Assembly: GCA_964629975.1 (NCBI GenBank)
Contig: CAZVUN010000051.1
Coordinates: 1 to 17,533 of the forward strand
Direction of reading: 5' to 3'
DNA: 17,533 nt
Origin: G020354085 sp964629975
Lineage (GTDB): Bacteria > Pseudomonadota > Gammaproteobacteria > Acidiferrobacterales > Sulfurifustaceae
Below the pieces are notes generated by a model. That model saw only the letters and a list, made by a program, of their open reading frames with translations. It had not been told where the DNA came from and searched no databases. Numbering within the stretch: the first letter of the stretch is position 1; every line of letters starts with the position of its first letter. Shown here piece by piece: positions 1 to 10,220 of this stretch. A program made the translations under genes and the position numbers.

Positions 1-2839
<2,839 letters not shown>

Positions 2840-2843
<4 letters not shown>

Positions 2844-3565
2844 GGCAGGCGCGTCACCGCATCACCGACCCGCAGGCCCAGGATTTGCGCGGCGCTCGCC
2901 TGGTTGGCGGCGACCTCCACCAGATCGATCGAGTTCACGTACCAGAACGGCTGCCCGGGCGGTGCCTCGCCGAAGGTTCGGGCATACGCCAGTTCCCGCC
3001 CGGCCGCGAGCAGACGCCGCTGCGGCGGCAAGCTCCCCGCACGCAGCCCGGTCATGGCGTTGCCGTAGTGGTCGATGTAGATGATGCGCGGGGCGTCATC
3101 CGGCCAGTCACCGGCCGGCACCGTCAGCGTGCAGGGTTGCGACGGCGGCAGCTCACCGCGCGCCAGGCGGGCGGCCACCGGCGCGAACAGATCGCGCCCA
3201 TGGAGACTCGCCGACAACCGCGCCGGACGCCAGCGTATGGCGTGGCACTCAAGGGACGCGGCACGCCGCGCCAGCAGGGTGAACAGGCCGTTGTCCGGCC
3301 CCACGTACCAGCGCCCGTCGGCCCGGAGCGCGAGCGCCTCACGCGCACCGCCCACGCCCGGGTCAACCACACACACGAACACCGCCCCCGGCGGGAAGCG
3401 CTCGCTCAACGCGGGCAGCAGATAGGCCGCCGCGGCGATATCGAACGCGGGCACGGTGTGCAGCAGGTCGATGACCGGCACGCCCGGGGCCGCCTGCGCC
3501 AGCACCGCATGCAGCTGGCCAACGTACGGGTCGCCGACCCCGAAGTCCGTGAACAGCACGATCAT
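2840..3565 (-). CDS. SAM hydroxide adenosyltransferase (DUF62, SAM hydrolase, adenosine-forming)
   Basis: A 241-residue protein of the family that uses water/hydroxide to split S-adenosylmethionine into adenosine and methionine; it is related to SAM-dependent halogenases. Seen: N-terminal LFTDFG followed by DPYVG (residues 4-16), VVDPGVGG (66-73), VGPDNGLF (88-95), HGRDLFAPVAA (122-132), IDHYGNAMTG (164-173) and YVNSIDLVEVAANQASAA (209-226). Asp68, Arg75 and His122 fit the Asp-Arg-His triad that separates the hydroxide-using enzymes from fluorinase and chlorinase, so hydrolysis is the better reading than halogenation. The start is ATG with AGGA about 9 bases upstream. It lies on the ribosomal strand but behind the alpha-operon terminator, and I see no convincing promoter of its own. 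Cellular purpose of the family is unclear. No signal peptide is seen. Confidence 0.9.
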
Positions 3566-3599
3566 GCGCCCATCCTAGCAGGGCCCGGCCGGCACCAAC

Positions 3600-3627
3600 G
3601 AAAAGGCCGGGCACTGTGCCCGGCCTC
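3600..3627 (-). terminator. Intrinsic terminator of the alpha operon
   Basis: On the minus strand a perfect 10-bp GC-rich stem (AGGCCGGGCA / TGCCCGGCCT) with a CAG loop is followed by TTTTCG, 26 bases past the rplQ stop codon. The plus strand has AAAA before and TCGTG after the stem, with no T-run, so termination is expected only for the leftward ribosomal transcript. The U-run is short (four), so some read-through into the SAM hydrolase gene is possible. Confidence 0.85.
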
Positions 3628-3652
3628 GTGTGCGACCCGCGCGTGCCGGTGG

Positions 3653-4057
3653 CTACGCGCCCTTGGCGGGCGGCTCGGCAGGCGCCGCGGCGGGCGCGGC
3701 CGGCCGCTCTACCAGCTGCACCAGCGCCATGGGTGCGCGGTCGCCGGCGCGGAAACCGGACTTGAGGATGCGCAGGTAGCCACCGTTGCGGTTCTTGAAG
3801 CGCGGCCCGAGATCGTCGAACAGCTTGCCGACCAGCTCGCGGTCGCGCAGGCGGGCATACGCCAGGCGCCGGTTGGCGAGGGTCGCGTCCTTGCCCATCG
3901 TGATGAGCGGTTCGGCGATACGCCGGAGCTCCTTGGCCTTGGGCAGCGTGGTCATGATCTGCTCGTAGCGCAGCAGCGCGCACGCCAGATTGCGATGCAG
4001 CGCGTGCCGGTGCGCACTGGTGCGGTTGAGCTTGCGGCCGCTTTTGTGATGACGCAT
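3653..4057 (-). CDS. rplQ: Ribosomal protein L17 (bL17)
   Basis: Large-subunit protein near the peptide exit tunnel, last gene of the alpha operon. The N-terminus MRHHKSGRKLNRTSAHR and the block KAKELRRIAEPLIT are typical L17. Length is 134 residues against 127 in E. coli. The extra length is an Ala/Pro-rich tail (last about 17 residues, PAAPAAAPAEPPAKGA), probably flexible on the ribosome surface. It starts 12 bases after the rpoA stop with a GAGGATC ribosome-binding site. The terminator at 3600-3627 follows directly. Confidence 0.98.
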   Translation of the reverse strand: MRHHKSGRKLNRTSAHRHALHRNLACALLRYEQIMTTLPKAKELRRIAEPLITMGKDATLANRRLAYARLRDRELVGKLFDDLGPRFKNRNGGYLRILKSGFRAGDRAPMALVQLVERPAAPAAAPAEPPAKGA

Positions 4058-4069
4058 GGCGATCCTCGC

Positions 4070-5071
4070 TTACGGGCTGGCGGTTTCGCCGGCCTTCTCT
4101 TTGAGTTGGGCGGGCGGCCAATTCTCGAGCTTCATTCCGAGTGACAGGCCGTGCTGCGCGAGCACATCCTTGATCTCGGTGAGCGACTTCTTGCCGAGAT
4201 TGGGCGTCTTGAGCAGCTCAAACTCGGTCTTCTGGATGAGGTCGCCGATATAAAAGATGTTCTCGGCCTTGAGGCAGTTGGCCGAGCGCACCGTGAGCTC
4301 GAGATCGTCGACCGGCCGCAGCAACAGCGGGTCCATTTCCGGCTCGCGGCGCTCTTCCTTGCGCGACTCCGGGCTCTTGAGATCGACGAATACCGAGATC
4401 TGGTCCTGCAGGATGTTGGCGGCACGACGCACCGCCTCCTCCGGGTCGATGGCGCCGTTGGTCTCGATGTCGAGGATCAGCTTGTCGAGGTCGGTGCGCT
4501 GCTCGACGCGCGCGTTCTCCACCGTGTAGGCCACGCGCCGGATCGGGCTGTACGAGGCGTCGAGCTGCATCACGCCGATCGTCCGGCCGCCCTCGACCGG
4601 ACGCGCCGTGACCGGCACGTAGCCGCGCCCGCGGTTGATCTTGAGCTCCATGGTGAGCGTCGCCCCCTTGGTCAGGGTGGCGATCAGATGGTTGGGGTTC
4701 ACCACTTCGATGTCGTGTTCGAGCTGGATATCGGCTGCCGTGACCGCACCCGGCCCCTTCTTCGACAACTTCAGCGTGACCTCGTCGCGGCCGTGCATGC
4801 GCAGGGCGAGCTGTTTCAGGTTAAGCAGGATCTCGATCACGTCCTCCTGCACGCCTTCGATCGTCGAGTACTCGTGCAGCACGCCGTCGATCTTCACCTC
4901 CGTGACCGCGCAGCCCGGCATGGACGACAGCAGAATGCGGCGCAGCGCATTGCCGAGCGTGTAGCCGAAGCCGCGCTCCAGCGGCTCGAGCGTCACCTTG
5001 GCATGTGTGGCCGAGATCGCCTGCACGTCCACGGTGCGCGGCTTGAGAAATTCGGTGGCAGAGCTCTGCAT
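4070..5071 (-). CDS. rpoA: RNA polymerase alpha subunit
   Basis: The alpha subunit dimerises to seed RNA polymerase assembly and contacts UP elements and activators through its C-terminal domain. The 333-residue protein has the N-terminal assembly domain with ERGFGYTLGNALRRILLSSMPG (split here as residues 32-53), a linker around 235-248 (SPESRKEERREPEMD) and a full C-terminal domain. The DNA-contact segment is VRSANCLKAE (261-270; Arg262 corresponds to E. coli Arg265), and NLGKKSLTEI (291-300) is the second helix-hairpin-helix part. The end carries LGMKLENWPPA. Length is close to the E. coli protein (329). GAGGAA sits ahead of the ATG in a 29-base spacer after rpsD. Position between rpsD and rplQ is canonical. 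Confidence 0.99.
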   Translation of the reverse strand: MQSSATEFLKPRTVDVQAISATHAKVTLEPLERGFGYTLGNALRRILLSSMPGCAVTEVKIDGVLHEYSTIEGVQEDVIEILLNLKQLALRMHGRDEVTLKLSKKGPGAVTAADIQLEHDIEVVNPNHLIATLTKGATLTMELKINRGRGYVPVTARPVEGGRTIGVMQLDASYSPIRRVAYTVENARVEQRTDLDKLILDIETNGAIDPEEAVRRAANILQDQISVFVDLKSPESRKEERREPEMDPLLLRPVDDLELTVRSANCLKAENIFYIGDLIQKTEFELLKTPNLGKKSLTEIKDVLAQHGLSLGMKLENWPPAQLKEKAGETASP

Positions 5072-5100
5072 TGTCGTTCCTCGGATGACCTACGTCGTGA

Positions 5101-5730
5101 CTACTTCGAGTACAGCGCCACGACCAGACTTTCATTGATTTCGGACGGCAGGTCGCTGCGTTCCGGAACGCGCTTGAACGTGCCCTTCATTGCCTTGGCA
5201 TCGACTTCCAGCCAATCGGGTATGTTGCCGCGCTGCTCGGCCGCTTCGAGCGCCGCCTTGATGCGCAGCTGCTCTCTTGCCTTGCCGGCCACTTCGATCA
5301 CGTCGTTGGCGCGGACGTGGAAAGACGGCACGTTGACGCGCTTGCCATTGACGTGCACGCCGTTGTGACGGACCACCTGGCGTGCCTCGGCGCGCGAGGC
5401 GCCGAAGCCCATGCGGTAGACCACGTTGTCGAGGCGCGTTTCCAGCAGCTTGAGCAGGTCTTCGCCGGTCGAGCCCTTGGCGCGCGCCGCCTCCTTGTAA
5501 TAGCTCTCGAACTGCCGCTCCAGGACGCCGTAGATGCGACGCAGCTTCTGCTTCTCACGCAGCTGCGTGCCGTAGTCGGACAGGCGCTGGCGATTCTGGC
5601 CGTGCTGGCCAGGCGCGTAGTTGCGCTTCTCCACCGGACACTTGTCGGTGAAGCACTTCTCACCCTTGAGAAAGAGCTTGCCGCCCTCACGCCGGCACTG
5701 GCGGCACTTCGAATCGGTGTAACGAGCCAC
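5101..5730 (-). CDS. rpsD: Ribosomal protein S4 (uS4), four-cysteine form
   Basis: Primary 16S binder for the 30S body and, in E. coli, the autogenous repressor of the alpha operon. The 209-residue protein shows LREKQKLRRIYGVLERQF, the S4 RNA-binding domain around 97-160 (RLDNVVYRMGFGASRAEARQ onward) and the C-terminal VPERSDLPSEINE. The N-terminus carries four cysteines, C9, C12, C26 and C31 (CRQC ... CFTDKC), a likely zinc site that E. coli S4 has largely lost. The start is GTG: the family consensus MARY begins exactly there and no ATG fits. GGGGTGA lies about 8 bases upstream and could pair with 16S using one wobble. The spacer from rpsK is 23 bases. Confidence 0.98.
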   Translation of the reverse strand: MARYTDSKCRQCRREGGKLFLKGEKCFTDKCPVEKRNYAPGQHGQNRQRLSDYGTQLREKQKLRRIYGVLERQFESYYKEAARAKGSTGEDLLKLLETRLDNVVYRMGFGASRAEARQVVRHNGVHVNGKRVNVPSFHVRANDVIEVAGKAREQLRIKAALEAAEQRGNIPDWLEVDAKAMKGTFKRVPERSDLPSEINESLVVALYSK

Positions 5731-5753
5731 GCTAAGTCACCCCAGGAAAATGT

Positions 5754-6176
5754 CTAGACGCGCCGACGCTTGGCCGGGCGGCAGCCGTTGTGCGGAATCG
5801 ACGTCACGTCGATGATGTTGTTGATCTCGAAACCGAGCGCGTGCAGCGCACGCACGGCGGACTCACGCCCCGGTCCCGGACCCTTGACGCGCACCTCAAG
5901 CGCGCGCACGCCGTACTCCTGGGCGACACGACCGGCCTTGTCCGAGGCCACCTGCGCCGCGAACGGGGTGCTCTTGCGCGAGCCCTTGAAGCCGGCGCCG
6001 CCACAGGTCGCCCACGACAACACATTGCCCTGGCGATCAGTGATGGAGATGATCGTGTTGTTGAACGAGGCGTGGATGTGCGCAATACCCTCCGACACGC
6101 TGCGACGCGCGCGCTTCTTGGCCTTGGGCGCAGCGGCCGGTGCGGACTCGGGGGCGGATGCCGGATTCTCTGCCAT
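5754..6176 (-). CDS. rpsK: Ribosomal protein S11 (uS11)
   Basis: 30S platform protein that contacts mRNA near the E site. Core motifs are VSEGIAHIHASFNNTIISITDRQG (residues 27-50), GFKGSRKSTPFAAQ (62-75), VKGPGPGRES (98-107) and the end IPHNGCRPAKRRRV. The HNGC asparagine (Asn130) is the equivalent of the residue known to form isoaspartate in E. coli S11. Length is 140 against 129 in E. coli; the gain is an Ala/Pro-rich N-terminal arm (about residues 2-18). AGGAG lies 12 bases before the ATG, rather far, so a slightly later start cannot be excluded by the ribosome-binding site alone, but no in-frame ATG, GTG or TTG codon is obvious in the arm. Confidence 0.97.
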   Translation of the reverse strand: MAENPASAPESAPAAAPKAKKRARRSVSEGIAHIHASFNNTIISITDRQGNVLSWATCGGAGFKGSRKSTPFAAQVASDKAGRVAQEYGVRALEVRVKGPGPGRESAVRALHALGFEINNIIDVTSIPHNGCRPAKRRRV

Positions 6177-6206
6177 GATCGATTCTGTCTCCTGCCGGGT
6201 GATCGT

Positions 6207-6587
6207 TTATGCGCCTGCCGGCTTGCCGGTGCCGCGGACCACGCCCTTGCGCGGACCTTTGCGCGTGCGTGCATTGGTGCGCGTGCGCTGGCCGCGAACC
6301 GGCAGGCCGCGGCGATGGCGCATGCCGCGGTAGGTGCCAAGGTCCATGAGGCGCTTGATGTTCATGGAGACCTGGCGGCGCAGATCGCCTTCCACCGTAT
6401 GCCGCGCGACTTCGGCGCGCAGCTTGTCGACCTCGGCTTCGGTAAGGTCCTTGACCTTTTTCGACTCCGGCACGCCGGCGGCGCTACAGATGTTGCGCGC
6501 CGTGGGGCGCCCGATACCGTAGATCGCCGTGAGCGCGATCCAGGTGTGCTTCTGATTCGGAAGATTGATGCCTGCAATACGGGCCAT
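6207..6587 (-). CDS. rpsM: Ribosomal protein S13 (uS13)
   Basis: 30S head protein that bridges to the large subunit and contacts P-site tRNA through its tail; first gene of the alpha operon. The N-terminus MARIAGINLPNQKHTWIALT, the GIGRPTARNIC segment (residues 25-35) and the basic tail RGQRTRTNARTRKGPRK are diagnostic. It has 126 residues, with about eight more at the C-terminus than E. coli (GVVRGTGKPAGA). GGAGAGG lies close upstream of the ATG. The 95-base spacer before it holds the promoter and a leader hairpin. Confidence 0.98.
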   Translation of the reverse strand: MARIAGINLPNQKHTWIALTAIYGIGRPTARNICSAAGVPESKKVKDLTEAEVDKLRAEVARHTVEGDLRRQVSMNIKRLMDLGTYRGMRHRRGLPVRGQRTRTNARTRKGPRKGVVRGTGKPAGA

Positions 6588-6602
6588 GAGCCTCTCCGTT
6601 CG

Positions 6603-6625
6603 GCGCGACCGCCACGGGGTCGGGC
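6603..6625 (-). promoter_or_regulatory. Leader hairpin upstream of rpsM (candidate S4 control structure)
   Basis: In the short leader between the alpha promoter and rpsM, minus-strand CGACC (6622-6618) pairs perfectly with GGTCG (6610-6606) around a 7-base loop. Two more pairs follow beyond a one-base mismatch. It ends about 16 bases before the rpsM ATG and just before the GGAGAGG ribosome-binding site. In E. coli S4 represses this operon through a pseudoknot at the same place. I see only a simple hairpin here, so the regulatory role is inference. Confidence 0.4.
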
Positions 6626-6640
6626 GCGGAAAAGCGCGGA

Positions 6641-6669
6641 ATTCTAGTGCCGCGCGACCAAAATATCAA
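6641..6669 (-). promoter_or_regulatory. Sigma-70 promoter of the alpha operon
   Basis: Minus strand: -35 TTGATA (6669-6664, five of six consensus bases), spacer of exactly 17, -10 TAGAAT (6646-6641, five of six). Transcription should start around 6635-6637, giving a leader of roughly 50 bases before rpsM. It lies wholly in the rpmJ-rpsM spacer, where E. coli also has its alpha promoter. This would let S13, S11, S4, alpha and L17 be made independently of the spc transcript. Confidence 0.8.
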
Positions 6670-6682
6670 CTACTTCCCGCGG

Positions 6683-6796
6683 TTAGCCCTGCCGCTGCTT
6701 GTGGGTTGGATCGGAACAAATGACCCGCACGACCCGCTTGCGCCGCACAATCTTGCAGTTGCGGCACATCTTCTTGACCGATGCCCTGACTTTCAT
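6683..6796 (-). CDS. rpmJ: Ribosomal protein L36 (bL36), zinc-binding form
   Basis: Smallest large-subunit protein, bound to 23S rRNA near the base of the L7/L12 stalk. I translated a 37-residue frame starting MKVRASVKKMCRNCKIV and ending CSDPTHKQRQG. Cys11, Cys14, Cys27 and His32 form the classical CxxC...C-x4-H zinc ribbon, so this is the zinc-dependent version. The ATG at 6796 is preceded by AGGAGA about 8 bases upstream, 22 bases after the secY stop. It closes the spc operon, the usual place in gammaproteobacteria. Its small size makes it easy to miss. Confidence 0.97.
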   Translation of the reverse strand: MKVRASVKKMCRNCKIVRRKRVVRVICSDPTHKQRQG

Positions 6797-6818
6797 GACG
6801 CTGATCTCCTGCGAATTC

Positions 6819-8153
6819 CTAGCCCGGAATACCCATGCCGCCGCCCGTCAAATTGGCCTTGCGCAACAGGCTTTCGTACTGGTGTGACATGAGGCGCGCC
6901 TGGATTTGCGCCATGAAGTCCATGCACACCACCACCACGATCAACAGGGAGGTGCCGCCGAAATAGAACGGCACGTTCCACTTGACGTTCAGGAACTCGG
7001 GCAGCAGACACACCAGCGTCACATAGATGGCGCCGGCAAGCGTCAGGCGCGACATGACGCCATCGATATAGCTTGCCGTCTGCTCGCCGGGGCGAATCCC
7101 CGGGATGAAGGCGCCCGACTTCTTGAGGTTCTCCGCCGTCTCCTTGGGATTGAACACCAGGGCGGTATAGAAGAAACAGAAGAACACGATGAAGCCGGCG
7201 TACAGCAACACATAGATTGGCTGGCCCGGCTGCATGGTGGTCGCGATGTCGCCGAGCCAGCCCAGGCCCTCGCTGGTACCGAACCAGCTCACCACGGTCG
7301 CGGGCAACAGGATGATGCTCGAGGCAAAGATCGGCGGTATCACGCCCGACATGTTGATCTTGAGCGGCAGGTGGCTCGACTGGCCGCCTAGCACGCGTCG
7401 CCCGACCTGGCGCTTGGCATAGTTGACGGTAATGCGCCGCTGGGCGCGCTCCATCAGCACCACGAACCAGGTCACGGCGATGATGATCACAAACAACACC
7501 AGCACAAACAGCGGCTGATAGGTACCGCGGCCGGCGAGGTCAAGGGTATGGGCAACCGCGCTCGGCAATCCCGCCACGATGCCGGCGAAGATGATCATGG
7601 AGATTCCGTTGCCCAGGCCGCGCTCGGTGACCTGCTCCCCGAGCCACATGAGGAACATGGTACCGGTCACCAGACTGATCACGGTGATCAACTTGAAACC
7701 GATGCCCGGATCAAGCGCCACGCCCTGGGCCTCGAGCGCGATGCTGATGCCCAATGCCTGGAACGTGGCGAGCACGACGGTTCCGTAGCGCGTGTACTGC
7801 GTGATCTTGCGTCGACCCGCCTCGCCTTCCTTGCGCAACTGCTCGAGCTGCGGCACCACCGTCGTCATGAGCTGCATGATGATGGAGGCGGAAATGTACG
7901 GCATGATACCGAGTGCGAACACCGAGAAACGCGCGAGCGCGCCGCCCGAGAACATGTCGAACAGGCCGACGATCGAGCCCTGCGTCCCCTTGAACAGCTC
8001 GGTCAGCGCGGTGGGGTTGATGCCCGGCACCGGCACGTAGGTGCCAATGCGAAACACGACCAGCGCGCCCAGCAGGAACAGCAGGCGCTGCTTGAGCTCG
8101 GTGAACTTGCCCGAGCCACCGAGACCCCCGAAACGCACCGCGGGGCTCGCCAT
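6819..8153 (-). CDS. secY: SecY, protein translocase channel subunit
   Basis: Central pore of the SecYEG translocon in the inner membrane, through which SecA and ribosomes push proteins. It has 444 residues with about ten hydrophobic segments, the first near 22-42 and the last near 398-415. Visible landmarks: FDMFSGGALARFSVFALGIMPYISASIIMQ region (65-94) covering the plug and TM2, LGEQVTERGLGNGIS (171-185), NYAKRQVGRR (244-253), and the cytoplasmic loop NPKETAENLKKSGAFIPGIRPG (335-356) with the conserved Arg354 (E. coli Arg357). The end RLMSHQYESLLRKANL is typical. Its ATG overlaps the rplO stop by one base (TAATG) with GAGGA just before, so translation is probably coupled. Confidence 0.99.
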   Translation of the reverse strand: MASPAVRFGGLGGSGKFTELKQRLLFLLGALVVFRIGTYVPVPGINPTALTELFKGTQGSIVGLFDMFSGGALARFSVFALGIMPYISASIIMQLMTTVVPQLEQLRKEGEAGRRKITQYTRYGTVVLATFQALGISIALEAQGVALDPGIGFKLITVISLVTGTMFLMWLGEQVTERGLGNGISMIIFAGIVAGLPSAVAHTLDLAGRGTYQPLFVLVLFVIIIAVTWFVVLMERAQRRITVNYAKRQVGRRVLGGQSSHLPLKINMSGVIPPIFASSIILLPATVVSWFGTSEGLGWLGDIATTMQPGQPIYVLLYAGFIVFFCFFYTALVFNPKETAENLKKSGAFIPGIRPGEQTASYIDGVMSRLTLAGAIYVTLVCLLPEFLNVKWNVPFYFGGTSLLIVVVVCMDFMAQIQARLMSHQYESLLRKANLTGGGMGIPG

Positions 8154-8587
8154 TATTCCTCGACCTTGCCGCCCGCCTGGGTGATGGCCGCGCGTGCGCC
8201 TTTGGTCACCGCGACGCCCTTGAGCGTCACGGCACGACTCACGGCGCCCGACAGGAATACCTTGGCGCGCTCGGCCTGCACCGGCACGATGTTGGCCTGC
8301 TTGAGCGCCGCAAGATCGATGACGGCGGCGTCAATCGCGTTGAGCTCCGACAGGCGCACCTGCGCGGTCTTCCCGACCAGGGCCGAGACGAAGCCGCGCT
8401 TCGGCAGGCGGCGCTGCAGCGGCATCTGACCGCCTTCGAAGCCGACCTTGTGATAACCACCGGCCCGCGCGGTCTGGCCCTTGTGGCCGCGACCGCAGGT
8501 CTTGCCGAGTCCCGACCCGACGCCACGGCCGACACGCTTGGCGTTCGGCTTGGCGCCGGCTGCCGGTTTGATGGAATTCAGTCGCAC
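8153..8587 (-). CDS. rplO: Ribosomal protein L15 (uL15)
   Basis: Late-assembling 50S protein that threads a glycine-rich N-terminal arm into 23S rRNA. The N-terminus MRLNSIKPAAGAKP, then GRGVGSGLGKTCGRGHKGQ (residues 21-39) and GFEGGQMPLQRRLPKRGF, are diagnostic; 144 residues equals E. coli. The start codon is GTG, one base after the rpmD stop (TAACGTG). The family N-terminus MRLN begins at this codon and GAGG lies 9 bases upstream, so the GTG is well supported. The stop overlaps the secY ATG. Confidence 0.98.
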   Translation of the reverse strand: MRLNSIKPAAGAKPNAKRVGRGVGSGLGKTCGRGHKGQTARAGGYHKVGFEGGQMPLQRRLPKRGFVSALVGKTAQVRLSELNAIDAAVIDLAALKQANIVPVQAERAKVFLSGAVSRAVTLKGVAVTKGARAAITQAGGKVEE

Positions 8588-8588
8588 G

Positions 8589-8771
8589 TTACAGATCCTC
8601 GCACTTGACCATGTAGGACACCTTGCGGACCATGCCGCGCACCGCCGGCGTGTCCACCAGCTCGCGGCTCTGATAGACCTTGCGCAGGCCCAGGCCGCGC
8701 ACGCAGGCCTGATGCACGCGTCCGGTGCCGAACGGGCTCTTGAGCAACGTCACCCTGATTCGCTTGGCCAT
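8589..8771 (-). CDS. rpmD: Ribosomal protein L30 (uL30)
   Basis: Small 50S protein of 60 residues (E. coli 59). The start MAKRIRVTLLKSPFG, the central LGLRKVYQSRELVDTPAVRGMVRKV and the C-terminal VSYMVKCEDL match the family. The ATG at 8771 is four bases after the rpsE stop. Longer in-frame extension upstream runs into rpsE and lacks family similarity. The ribosome-binding site is weak (GGGTTAG), so translation likely depends on ribosomes finishing rpsE. Confidence 0.97.
   Translation of the reverse strand: MAKRIRVTLLKSPFGTGRVHQACVRGLGLRKVYQSRELVDTPAVRGMVRKVSYMVKCEDL
8597..8600 (-). promoter_or_regulatory. Ribosome-binding site that fixes the rplO GTG start
   Basis: Minus-strand GAGG inside the last codons of rpmD, 9 bases before the GTG at 8587. 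Together with the family N-terminus MRLN it decides the L15 start. Confidence 0.7.
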
Positions 8772-8775
8772 GGCA

Positions 8776-9285
8776 CTAACCCGTGATCTCTTCCACCGAC
8801 TTGCCGCGCTTGGCCGCAACCGCGGCCGGGCTCTGGATGGCGGTCAGTGCATTGATCGTGGCGCGCACGACGTTCACCGGGTTACGCGACCCGATGCACT
8901 TGGCCAGCACATCCTTCACGCCCGCGACCTCGAAAACGGCGCGCATGGCGCCGCCGGCGATGATGCCGGTGCCGACCGAGGCCGGGCGCACGACCACCTT
9001 CGACGCGCCGTGCTGGGCGCGCACCTCGTGGTGCAGGGTGCCGCCCTTGAGGTCGACCTTGACCATGTTGCGACGCGCGCTCTCCATCGCCTTGGCGACG
9101 GCCGCCGGGACCTCGCGCGCCTTGCCACTGCCGATGCCGACGCGGCCGGCACCGTCGCCGACCACCGTCAGGGCGGCAAAACCGAACAGCCGACCGCCCT
9201 TGACCACCTTGGCCACGCGCCGGACGCTGATCAGTTTCTCCTGATACGAGTCGAGACGACCTTCGCTCTCGGTGTATGCGCTCAT
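8776..9285 (-). CDS. rpsE: Ribosomal protein S5 (uS5)
   Basis: 30S protein at the mRNA entry channel, important for decoding accuracy. Landmarks: LISVRRVAKVVKGGRLFGFAALTVVGDG (residues 18-45), the dsRNA-binding N-domain, then GKAREVPAAVAKAM, GTGIIAGGAMRAVFEVAG and NVVRATINAL, ending AAKRGKSVEEITG. It has 169 residues against 167 in E. coli. The ribosome-binding site GAGGATGG overlaps the rplR stop, which suggests coupling. Confidence 0.98.
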   Translation of the reverse strand: MSAYTESEGRLDSYQEKLISVRRVAKVVKGGRLFGFAALTVVGDGAGRVGIGSGKAREVPAAVAKAMESARRNMVKVDLKGGTLHHEVRAQHGASKVVVRPASVGTGIIAGGAMRAVFEVAGVKDVLAKCIGSRNPVNVVRATINALTAIQSPAAVAAKRGKSVEEITG

Positions 9286-9298
9286 AGATGATCCATCC

Positions 9299-9655
9299 TC
9301 AGAACTGCAAACCGTTTTCGCGCGCCGCCTCGGCCAGGGCCTTCACGCGCCCGTGGTACTGGTAACCGGCGCGGTCGAACGCCACCTGGGTGATGCCGGC
9401 GGCCCTGGCCTTGTCCGCGATGCGCCGCCCGATCAGCTTGGCGGCATCGATGTTGCCTCCGTGCTTGATCTGGCTGCGCACTTCGGCCTCGACGGTCGAG
9501 GCCGCAGCAAGCACGCGACCACCGGTCGCGTCGATGATTTGCGCGTAGATGTGGCGCGGCGTGCGGTGCACCGTCAGCCGCTCGGTCCGCGCTGCCCGGA
9601 TGCGGCGGCGAATGCGGCCGGCGCGGCGCAGGCGCTTGTCTTCTCTCGTGTTCAT
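9299..9655 (-). CDS. rplR: Ribosomal protein L18 (uL18)
   Basis: 5S rRNA-binding protein of the central protuberance, acting with L5 and L25. At 118 residues (E. coli 117) it has the arginine-rich N-terminal tail (DKRLRRAGRIRRRIRAA), LTVHRTPRHIYAQIID (residues 28-43) and the C-terminal FDRAGYQYHGRVKALAEAAREN. GGAGA is very near the ATG, with AAGGG further up in the 11-base spacer after rplF. Confidence 0.98.
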   Translation of the reverse strand: MNTREDKRLRRAGRIRRRIRAARTERLTVHRTPRHIYAQIIDATGGRVLAAASTVEAEVRSQIKHGGNIDAAKLIGRRIADKARAAGITQVAFDRAGYQYHGRVKALAEAARENGLQF

Positions 9656-9666
9656 GTCTCCAGCCC

Positions 9667-10200
9667 TTACTTCTTCTTGGCCTCTTTCTTGGCCACTTGC
9701 TCGTCGGTGTAGCGCACACCCTTGCCCTTGTAGGGTTCGGGCGAGCGGAAACCGCGGATCTCTGCGGCGACCTGGCCGACCAGCTGCTTGTCGGCACCCT
9801 TGACCACCAGGTTGGTCTGGTCCGGCGCCTCGATCGTGATGCCCTCCGGGATGTCGTACACGATGGGGTGCGAGTATCCGAGGGTCAGATTGAGCTTCTT
9901 GCCCTGCACCGCGGCACGATAGCCGACCCCGATGATCGTGAGCTTCTTTTCGAAGCCCTTGCTCACCCCGGTGACCATGTTGTGGACCAGCGCGCGGGTG
10001 GTACCGGACACCGCCCGGGCAAGCGCCGAGTCGTTGGCACGCTCGAACTTGAGCAGCGCGCCTTCCTGCTTCACGGTCACGAGCGGATGCACGCTCTGCT
10101 CAAGCGCACCCTTCGGACCCTTGACGTTGAGCTTGCCCGGCTGGATCTTGACTTCGACCCCGCTCGGCACAGCGACCGGATTCTTCGCAACTCGCGACAT
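9667..10200 (-). CDS. rplF: Ribosomal protein L6 (uL6)
   Basis: 50S protein of two similar domains near the sarcin-ricin loop. It is 177 residues, as in E. coli. The N-terminus MSRVAKNPVAVPSGVEV, NMVTGVSKGFEKKLTIIGVGYRA (residues 75-97), LGYSHPI, and the signature RSPEPYKGKGVRY (150-162) identify it. The tail ends in a basic KKEAKKK. No strong Shine-Dalgarno is seen in the 20-base spacer after rpsH. Confidence 0.98.
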   Translation of the reverse strand: MSRVAKNPVAVPSGVEVKIQPGKLNVKGPKGALEQSVHPLVTVKQEGALLKFERANDSALARAVSGTTRALVHNMVTGVSKGFEKKLTIIGVGYRAAVQGKKLNLTLGYSHPIVYDIPEGITIEAPDQTNLVVKGADKQLVGQVAAEIRGFRSPEPYKGKGVRYTDEQVAKKEAKKK

Positions 10201-10220
10201 GGCGTCTACCCGTCTTCAGC

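Noticed and set aside
3566..3600. TGCTAGGAT as an extended -10 promoter for the SAM hydrolase gene
   Set aside because: It would sit 8 bases before the ATG with no fitting -35. The AGGA inside it is better explained as the ribosome-binding site.
3600..3627. Bidirectional terminator also serving uvrA
   Set aside because: The plus strand has no T-run after the stem, and it lies more than 750 bases past the uvrA stop.
2885..4144. A 419-codon plus-strand frame over the SAM hydrolase, terminator and rplQ
   Set aside because: It crosses a terminator and two well-supported genes on the other strand, and shows no domain or ribosome-binding site. The same applies to 4151-5368 (+) and 10510-11670 (+).
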